This document shows positions 56,993 through 64,000 of a stretch of DNA of 64,000 bases, in pieces. Made by a program: the position numbers and the translations under genes. Source of the DNA: Tubulanus polymorphus (taxonomy: Eukaryota > Nemertea > Palaeonemertea > Tubulaniformes > Tubulanidae); assembly GCF_964204645.1 (NCBI RefSeq), contig NC_134030.1, positions 18,545,110 to 18,609,109 on the forward strand, in the 5' to 3' direction. The notes under the pieces were generated by a model that saw only the letters and a program-made list of their open reading frames with translations, was not told the origin of the DNA and searched no databases. Position 1 is the stretch's first letter; every line of letters starts with the position of its first letter.

Positions 56993-57278
56993 ATAAGCCG
57001 CGATCACACGAGCATTTTTGGCCCGGGCTAAATTTGGCCCGACCAAAAACGTCGGACCAGACCCGAGCCAAATTTTAGCACCAGACAAATGATTGCATTT
57101 GAATTGCTGAACTGGTACCAGAAATGATCCACTTCGCTTTGTTTGAGCATTGTTTAGTATCGAGTGAATAGTTTGCGTGTGAACGCGCTCTCTTATTACG
57201 CACGGGCCAAATTTGGCCCGAGCCTCATCCGTGCCAATTTGGCCCGGGCCAAATCGTCTCCGTGTGATCGCGGCTATA
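56993..57278. mobile_element. CCGCGATCACACGAG element, uninterrupted copy
   Basis: CATAAGCCGCGATCACACGA to CGTGTGATCGCGGCTATAG, with inverted ends and an interior of CGGGCCAAATTTGGCCCG-type palindromes. It serves as the empty-site reference for the nested MITE at 19620-19899. Confidence 0.82.
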
Positions 57279-57894
57279 GTTACAGTAAGGCAAGGACTAA
57301 CCATGAGGTGCAGTAGGCAACTGTATCTATAGGCCTAGGGGTACATGGTAACAATGCAAGAGGTGAAAATGCCATAGGTAATAATGCCATAAGTAAATGG
57401 TATGCATAATCCTATGATTTTTACCACTGGCGTTATTACCTATACCGCATTTTTCATAAGGCATGTCTCTGATTCTAGCCACAGCAGATATTGTTTACTT
57501 TATACATCTATACGTGGTCTATCATCACAGGCAGCTAGTATTTCCATAGCTTAGATGTAGGGCAGAACTTCGAAAGTTTATTAGGTACATATAGCACTAA
57601 CTGATAGGTGAGGGACAGAGTACAAATATCATGTGTACATTTGGGCATATCCCAGACTACAACATAAGACATGAGACGCGAGTCGTTAGATAGAAGTCAT
57701 TAAAGTCGTGAAATAAATTGATCTCAATTCAAAAGTCATGCCATGGTTTTTTTTTATTCTTTACTCATAACTTCTAGAAATTTGCGCATCTTGGCAATAG
57801 TGGCTGAATTATTTGAAAATTACGCATTGATTAAGGTGTTCTCGTAAAATTCTTAAAAGCCTATACAGTAGCCAGTCGCCCAGGTGGAGGTGAA

Positions 57895-58160
57895 GTTTGA
57901 CTGTTTGAGTTAAAATTTAGTTCATTTTCAAGGTTTTGATTTTAAAAATAGGGATTGACCCTGTTATTTATTTGATTGGAAGATTTCTTTTGACTTTTGT
58001 TTTGATTCGGCGTCCCTCACAAACCCACCACACCTGCCGGGAGCGAAACAGGGTTTGATTACGAAATCGGAAATCGAAGTACTGATATAGTTGTGTGATC
58101 GGCGGTCGAGTTAACAGAATTTTCAAATTCAAAAGTACATAATTTACAATCAAATTTCAT
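57895..58160. mobile_element. dispersed repeat (CACCACACCTGCCGGGAGCG), copy 1
   Basis: AAATAGGGATTGACCCTGTT with ATTTATTTGATTGGAAGATT, CCCACCACACCTGCCGGGAG, TTGTGTGATCGGCGGTCGAG and TTAACAGAA. It is collinear with 59885-60115. SINE-like in size; the class is unknown. Confidence 0.7.
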
Positions 58161-58549
58161 CAAAATTAAGAAAATGAAATCTTACCAATATTGGGTGTAA
58201 AGAAAAATGACATTCAAAGGAACCGAGTTTATCCAAATTTATCTTCTATTCAAAGGACCCACAAAAATAAACTAAAAGATCGTTTGACGTTTCAACCTAA
58301 TTCTATGGGCCTCTGAAATCTATCGGGAGGAAACTCTGCTGAATTTCGTAAGAAATGAAGCCAATCGGTTTTAATTAGTTCTTTTAAAAACTTGCAATTT
58401 CTAGAAGTAACTTTAGAACGAAGTCTCAGGCCATGTGTTTACGCTAGACTGATAAGAACCTGATGCTTGCTTACCTCCGCTTATCTGTCAGTATTAGACT
58501 GTGAGTTCGTGGTAACATTCTCAGGGCAGTTCAATTACAAACCCTCCGA

Positions 58550-59172
58550 ACTGTGGAACTGGGTCTAGGCAGGGAGGTGACTCCCACCTCCCTAGTCTAG
58601 GGTAAGATTCAACCTACACAACTGTGGAACTCGCTCCAGTCAAATCAGATCCACAGATATACAACTGTGGAATTGAGTTCTAAGTCGCATTAAACCTACA
58701 CAACTGTGGAACTGGGTCCAGTAAAATCAATATACAACTGCGGAATTGAGTTCTAAGTCGCATTAAACCTACACAACTGTGAAACTGGGTTCCGAGTCAA
58801 ATCAAAACTAAACAACGAACTGGGTCCAGAGTCTAACAAAACCCACACAACTGTGAGAATGGGTTCGGAGTCAGATTAAACCCACACAACTGTGGAACTG
58901 GGTTCAGAGTCAAATTAAAACTAAACAACGAACTGGGTCCAGAGTCTAACAAAACCCACACAACTGTGAGAATGGGTTCAGAGTCAGATTAAACCCACAC
59001 AACTGTGGAACTGGGTTCAGAGTCAAATTAAACCTACACAACTAACTGGGTCCAGAGTCTAACAAAACCCACACTGCGCAACTTGGTGTAGTCAAATTCA
59101 TCCCACACAACTGCGGACTGGGCCCGGAGTCAAATTAAACCTACAAAACTGTGGAACTGGACCCAAGGTCTC
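58550..59172 (+). repeat. 39-bp minisatellite (array D), about 15 units
   Basis: CACAACTGTGGAACTGGGTT with CAGAGTCAAATTAAACCTA. A higher-order block of about 115-120 bp containing CTAAACAACGAACTGGGTCC is duplicated (from about 58805 and 58920). Confidence 0.9.
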
Positions 59173-59884
59173 GCGAAATATATATTTGTAAACTTTTAAA
59201 GTCGAGTTCCCCATCTCTAGAAAACTGCGTAGTGAGCGCTATGAACTAAACTTACCATCGACGCGAATGATTTAAAATCCGATATAGTCGTCATTTTTAA
59301 TCCGATTTCGCGAGCTCGATTTCGACGTATAAATCCGAAACTTCTCGTAACGCGCGCATTTATTCCCGGGATAGATATTCCGCAGAGGAGAGACAGACGG
59401 AGAGAGAGAGAGAGCCAGGCGGCTAGAAGCTAGCGTACAGCCTGTATTGAGTACACACACACACACACATTAATAGCGGAGTTCTATAATAGAGCAAACA
59501 TAAGAATTTACTCTGGTAATGGTGTCAGCGATCACGATGCCATCTACCGGTATATTCGCGAACTAAACCATGCACGTGTACATACTGAGAATAAGAATTC
59601 TACGTTTTATAGATTTATCCCCGCAAAATCGATGAAATCAATAAGCCATCGATACTCGTGTATTGATTACGGTTTATCCGGCGGATCATATTTTTCGATA
59701 ATGGTCTTCAGGTCTACGCGTATATAGCATAACGCAAATTATGCGGGGAATTCGTCGAACAACATTGATTCATTTCAATGATGAAAAAAAATCTGTGGTT
59801 ATCGCCAGGACGTAAATCAGATCATCTTCGTTCTATTGTCAATCGAACAATTTCATACCTGTCGAAGACTAAGTTCTTGTTTGA

Positions 59885-60115
59885 TGTTAAAATAGGGATT
59901 TTCCCTGTTATTCATTTGGCTGGTAAATTTTGCTTGATTTTTTGATTGAGTGTCCCATACAGACCCACCACACCTGCTGGGAGCGAAACAGGGGGTTTGA
60001 TTTTGAAATTGGAAATCGAAGTACAAATATAGTTGTGTGATCGGCGGTCGAGTTAACAGAAGAATTTTTTTTTTTTTTGAAATCGAAGTACATAATTGGA
60101 AATTTGGTTCCGGTT
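59885..60115. mobile_element. dispersed repeat (CACCACACCTGCCGGGAGCG), copy 2
   Basis: AAATAGGGATTTTCCCTGTT, CCCACCACACCTGCTGGGAG, TTGTGTGATCGGCGGTCGAG and TTAACAGAA, followed by a T run. Confidence 0.7.
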
Positions 60116-60129
60116 CATTCAAACAATCT

Positions 60130-60385
60130 TTCATTCAGTCTGAACCGGCAAGCGACTGATTGGGTTAGTCTTATAGTCAATCTGACAGCTTAAGACCGGT
60201 CTCAGACTTAGTTCTATTGTCAATCTTACAACATAAGTCTCGGACTATATCTTCGTTCTATACTCAATCTAACTTAACACCGGTCTATAACTACATATTT
60301 CAGTTCCACGGTCAATCTGACAACTAAGACCAGTCTAAGACCATCTTAGTTCTATTGTCAATCTGACAGCTTAAGACCAGTCTTG
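60130..60385 (-). repeat. tandem repeat of the CTTAAGACCAGTCT unit
   Basis: CAATCTGACAGCTTAAGACC with GGTCTCAGACTTAGTTCTAT repeats about five times at 45-55 bp, diverged. Confidence 0.75.
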
Positions 60386-61235
60386 AGAGTTAAAACCACT
60401 ATTGAACTTGATCTCTTGGACCCGGTTCCGTAAGAGTGAGTTAAGATCCGAAAGAACCACGATGAGAACGAGATCGGGCAAGAGTTAAAGCCCAGGCTAT
60501 GAGACCCGCCCGCCCCTGGTTTCGAAATTATCATTTGAAGTTCCAATATTCGCCTAAAACTTGGATCAGATTTAGCCATTTTGGAGTAAAATAGTATTTC
60601 TCTCAAATCTTTGAAACAAGAGTTCCAAAGTTTTCCATGAAGTTTGACTTAAGGTCCAGCACTGCTCGGATTAGAATTTCACCTAGTTCAACAGTTGTAG
60701 TTGATGAATTAGAATTATTTCATTTCCAACGTTGTAAATCCGAATCAAACCGTAGAACTCGGTCCTGAAATTGTGGACCCTCTAGGTGCCGAACTCAGAG
60801 CAGGAATTGGATCAAAAATATTCAACGAAAAAGAAAAGCCGTTACCCGAAGTTCGACGGTTAAGACTCGCGGGTTTAAACCTGAAATTAAATATTCTATA
60901 GTTTCTCCGATGATCGGTTACTCCCGAAACTGTTAGAAAATAAACTTTTCTATATATCTACTGTGCAGGTTTTTATTTGTTAACTCTCTTATCAGTTCAA
61001 TATAGTCTCGAATTTTCAGTCTTTGAATCGAACTTGATTCAGAACTGCAGAAACGGAACCCGAATTTAAGACGTTCTTTAAACGAGATTACAACATCTAG
61101 TCATGCATCATGTCAAGAGGATGAAGACGCACAAACTATCCTAACAACTATCAACTAACAACTATCAACTAACAACTATCCTAACACTTAATAAACATTG
61201 TTCATTGGGTTTATAGTTTCTGTACAGCCGGAAAT
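60386..61235. other. intronic sequence, nothing recognised
   Basis: A short AACTATCAACTAACAACTAT repeat lies at 61135-61185. No exon in phase was seen. Confidence 0.45.
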
Positions 61236-61239
61236 ATGA

Positions 61240-62300
61240 ATGTCCCGTAGAATCCCCCTATGACATCACCAAATCTCTTGTCATTTACCGAAATATTTGA
61301 TACAAATTTGTTATGAATTGAATTACAAAATTAGGTAATTTGATAATGTCATAGGGGGATTTATGGAGGCAGCCATCTTTGATAGAAGAGTTTAAAGGTC
61401 ACATCCTTCAGCGATTGATGATGTCATAGGGGGATTCATGGAGGCAGACATCATTAATATACAGGGGCCTACATAGAATACATCCTTCACAAATTCGATG
61501 TCGTAGGGTGATTTATGGTGGCAGCCATTTTAATGGGTTAATAGACCATATCCCTCAGCATTCGATGATGTCATAGGGGGATTTTATGGTGGCAGTAATC
61601 TTTGCGAGAAATTCAATATCAAATAAGAAGGTATATTGATGATGTTATAGGGGGATTAATGGTGGTAGCCATTTTAATGGGTAAATAGACCATATCCTTT
61701 TGCATTTGATGATGTCATAGGGGGATTTATGGTGGCAGTAATCTTTGCCAGAAATTCAATATCAAATAAGAAGGTATATTGATGATGTCATAGGGGGATT
61801 AATGGTGGTAGCCATTTTAATGGGTAAATAGACCATATCCTCCAGCATTTGATGATGTCATAGGGGGATTTATGGTGGCAGTAATCTTTGTCAGAAATGT
61901 AACATCAAATAAGAAGGTATATTGATGATGTCATAGGGGGATTAATGGTGGTAGCCATTTTAATGGGTAAATAGACCATATCCTTCAGCATTTGATGATG
62001 TCATAGGGGGATTTATGGTGGCAGTAATCGTTGCCAGAAATGCAATATCAAATAAGTAGGTATATTGATGATGTCATAGGGGGATTAATGGTGGTAGCCA
62101 TTTTAATGGATAAATAGACCATATCCTTCAGCATTTGATGATGTCATAGGGGGATTTATGGTGGCAGTAATCTTAGCCAGAAATTCAATCTCAAATAAGT
62201 AGATATATCGATGATGTCATAGGGGGGTGTATGGCGGTAGCAATGTAAGAATATCAAATGAGTGGGCTTTTTGATGATGTCATAGGAGGACTAATGGAGA
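61240..62300 (+). repeat. TGATGTCAT array, right part with 143-bp unit
   Basis: GATGATGTCATAGGGGGATT occurs about fifteen times. From 61565 to 62200 two alternating half-units form a 143-bp period: TTATGGTGGCAGTAATCTTT with GCCAGAAATTCAATATCAAA, and AATGGTGGTAGCCATTTTAA with TGGGTAAATAGACCATATCC. Starts at 61708, 61851, 61994 and 62137 are exactly 143 apart. It ends about 118 bp past the donor of exon a. Confidence 0.92.
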
Positions 62301-62417
62301 AGGTACTTTTTAGAAACTGTTGAAATGTACGTAAAAAAAGAAAACACAGAAAATTTGAATTGACAACATACACTGGCAAGTGAGCACGACACTTAATACA
62401 ACGATCATCATATTTAC

Positions 62418-62604
62418 CGTTGTACCAGTTATGGGACAGACTGCGCACCATGTGACCGGCGGTGGCAGCAGCGCTGCCGCCGCCACCGTCCAATATAACG
62501 TTGCCGTTGGTCGCGTCTTCGCAAAAGATGGCGCTGTACGACGTGCTGATGAATTGAGTCGTGACGGCCGCGGACGACGAACGATCGACGGACGGATCGG
62601 GCAT
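62418..62604 (-). CDS. TANC: rols/TANC exon a: N-terminal coding exon, likely start ATG at 62604
   Basis: This is the most upstream coding exon recognised. Read on the minus strand, an ATG follows directly after a CAG acceptor that has a (CT)n-rich tract upstream. The exon runs 62 codons plus one base (G) to the donor ACG|GTAAAT. The peptide begins MPDPSVDRSSS, is rich in Ser, Ala and Gly (a GGGGSAAATAG stretch) and ends in SLSHNWYN. The leftover G joins AT of the RING exon to give Asp, so the frame continues cleanly. The frame also stays open upstream to an ATG at 62733, but that stretch reads like a translated polypyrimidine tract (LSLSLSLL). I prefer a splice acceptor at 62605-62607 and a noncoding 5' exon somewhere upstream. 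Earlier coding sequence cannot be ruled out. No domain is visible here; the region probably is disordered. Confidence 0.72.
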
Positions 62605-62965
62605 CTGCGATAACGAGCCGATATTTAAATGAAGCGTTAACAAAGAGAGAGAGAGAGAAAGAGTGAAAATTATAGATTTCAGAACTTTGCCGGTGAGGAC
62701 TGCAAAAACAATCATGTTTAGCATTTCGAACAAATTCCGAGCGAACTAGACATCGGACCACTAGACGGCGTAACTAATCGTCAGCTTTATACCGTAATGC
62801 ACACATAAATCTATGACAGGTAACTCTCGTTTTGGTGCCCCGCCAAAAGGGAATCTTTCTGTTTTGGCGACCCCGCACTGAAATGGAATTTAACAGAAAA
62901 TTTAACAATTTTTTTCAGTGTTCTGGTTCCCTCATTTATGTATCAGGAACTTTCCGCCACAACAA
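62605..62965. other. upstream of exon a: (CT)n-rich acceptor region and unassigned sequence
   Basis: On the minus strand a (CT)n tract at 62645-62670 lies 40-65 bp before the CAG acceptor. No TATA box or other promoter signal that I could defend was found, so the transcription start probably lies upstream of a 5' UTR intron. Confidence 0.4.
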
Positions 62966-62969
62966 CTTA

Positions 62970-63190
62970 AAACCTTTCAGCGCTTATCAATTTTCGCCTT
63001 CCGTGATATTTCCTTCCAGTGCGATGTACAACTGATAATACATATCTAGCCGAGAATTCACAAGAGGTGCTGCCATCTCTCAATGTATTACAATCGAAGT
63101 AATTGCATTAATACACTGCAATGCAGTGTATTATTTAAGTCCATCACTGATTCATATACTGCACTGCGGTGTAGTCACGTGAAAGGATTA
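62970..63190 (+). mobile_element. piggyBac-type MITE, copy 18 (old, divergent)
   Basis: ACCTTTCAGCGCTTATCAAT to CTGCGGTGTAGTCACGTGAA with AGGATTAA. A GGTGCTGCCATCTCTCAATG block is retained. Confidence 0.75.
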
Positions 63191-63440
63191 ACCCTTTCTG
63201 TGCTGACTAATTAATACCCTATAGTGCTTGAGAAAATGTGAAAATTTCGGAAAATTCCACCCTAGTGTGTTGAAAAACGGGAATAGCACTATAATGCGTC
63301 TACACGGCGGCGCGGTGTATCATTAGTTACTAGTATTTCACTATGTTTGACAGGTACTGCCATCTTTCAAGAGAGATAATTACTAATTACTAATCAAATC
63401 AATACACCACAGTGAGGTGTAGATGCACTGAAAGGGTTAA
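63188..63440 (+). mobile_element. piggyBac-type MITE, copy 19, sharing a TTAA with copy 18
   Basis: TTAACCCTTTCTGTGCTGAC to GATGCACTGAAAGGGTTAA; the ACACCGC palindrome region is partly deleted. Its left TTAA is also the right TTAA of copy 18. Confidence 0.88.
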
Positions 63441-64000
63441 TCGTTTATTATGGGTGGATATCTCGCCGCCCAAATAAACACATACACTTTCAGGAAATCC
63501 GTCAAGAATTGCAGGCAGTATCGGAAATTCAAGATAGCCGCTCTGGCAACCGCATTAGAGACGGCCTATAACCACCAATTTATTCTTAAGTGCTTGATAC
63601 TTCCCCTTCCCTCATTTTTAAAACAATTTTCAAGGAAATCTATCGAGAATTTCAGGCATCATCGTCCTAAAAAGGGCTCGGGGACAATGGACGGCACACC
63701 CTGAATAGAATTTAAGACGCCTCCCCCTCACCATAAATAACTATTATCTATTCATATAACCCACAACTGTGTAACCGGGTCTTTGCCGATCTTATAGGCA
63801 GATATCCTATAGTTATTAGCGTTGCGAGATATTCTCTTTAAGATATTCTACTTACATCGGAAATGATCTAATTTCGTACGGAAAAAATAAATCGCAAGGA
63901 AACGCTCCTTAAATAAACCGGTAAGAATTAGGGCAGATCACTTGATAACTTGAAGTGCGCAATTTCATGAATGGTTTGTGATACGTACACGTAACAGTGA
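63441..64000. other. right edge, nothing recognised
   Basis: An 84-codon plus-strand frame starts at 63450 but shows no known motif. A CCCACAACTGTGTAACCGGG word near 63762 is a lone relic of the AACTGTGGAACTGG family. Confidence 0.4.

Larger units (their letters stand above)
2928..62604 (-). other. TANC: rols/TANC orthologue, gene span (9 exons seen, 3' part outside window)
   Basis: Nine minus-strand exons join in phase into one frame of about 1027 codons. Junction phases after each exon are 1,1,1,1,1,1,0,1, and the last exon ends in phase 2; all agree with the next exon. The domain order is RING finger, low-complexity linker, P-loop NTPase. That order matches Drosophila Rolling pebbles 7, an adaptor in myoblast fusion, and, apart from the RING, the vertebrate TANC1/TANC2 postsynaptic scaffolds. 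Family members continue with ankyrin repeats, TPRs and a C-terminal tail; those exons must lie left of position 2928. Introns range from about 280 bp (between 4769-4901 and 5179-5300) to about 27 kb (18259-45200). Family assignment is inferred from motifs and residue patterns, not from a database search. An unseen small exon in phase in a long intron cannot be excluded. Confidence 0.88.

Noticed and set aside
62613-62733. Upstream ATG at 62733 as the rols/TANC start
   Set aside because: The extra residues come from a (CT)n tract and a Phe/Leu-rich stretch, and a good acceptor precedes the ATG at 62604. Not fully excluded.
63450-63704. An 84-codon plus-strand frame at the right edge as a neighbouring gene
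   Set aside because: No motif, no signal or splice support, and the surrounding DNA is repeat-rich.

Overview
This window looks like animal nuclear DNA. Coding exons are short, lie on one strand, have GT-AG borders and are separated by introns of up to about 27 kb. The intervening sequence is packed with transposon remnants, palindromic miniature elements and minisatellites. L2/CR1-type LINE tails with (ATT)n ends, a RING-bearing rolling pebbles/TANC gene and no close vertebrate look suggest an invertebrate, perhaps a lophotrochozoan such as a mollusc or annelid. The species cannot be named from this sequence.

The window is dominated by one gene on the minus strand, an orthologue of Drosophila rolling pebbles (rols) and vertebrate TANC1/TANC2. 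I assembled nine coding exons by hand, in transcript order: 62418-62604, 47093-47293, 45201-45383, 17602-18258, 15988-16221, 8777-8968, 5179-5300, 4769-4901 and 2928-4101. Every donor and acceptor follows GT-AG and every codon phase matches across the eight junctions. They give one continuous reading frame of about 1027 codons. The deduced protein has a C3HC4 RING finger (about residues 89-126), a long basic and low-complexity linker with an SH3-ligand-like proline motif, a short conserved block, a Walker A motif (607-614), a Walker B-like strand (777-782) and the following NTPase/winged region. The frame is still open at the donor at 2928, so the ankyrin, TPR and C-terminal exons expected of this family lie beyond the left edge. 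The 5' UTR and promoter were not located.

The rest is intronic or upstream repeat DNA. (1) At least 19 full, partial or decayed copies of a roughly 290-bp element have CCCTTTCAGTGC inverted ends, TTAA flanks and internal ACACCGCxxTGCGGTGT palindromes. This is a piggyBac-type MITE, and one copy is nested in another element whose second, uninterrupted copy supplies an empty site. (2) A hairpin element with arms around AACTGTGGAACTGG shares its core with at least five minisatellites, four of which have a 39-bp unit. (3) A second palindromic unit (CTTAAGACCAGTCT...GGTTCTATAACCAATCTAAC) appears singly and as 41/47-bp arrays. (4) Another MITE occurs twice, once with a single internal unit and once with about 11 copies of a 43-bp unit. 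(5) A TGATGTCAT-containing repeat occurs in clusters, including a 143-bp tandem array beside the first coding exon. (6) There are also LINE 3' ends, tRNA-like inverted modules, telomere-like TTAGGG-rich DNA, long purine/pyrimidine tracts and (GA)n and (TA)n microsatellites. Arrays sit just downstream of five of the nine coding exons' donor sites.

Apart from the rols/TANC exons I see no convincing host gene. The other open frames are translations of repeats or short chance frames.
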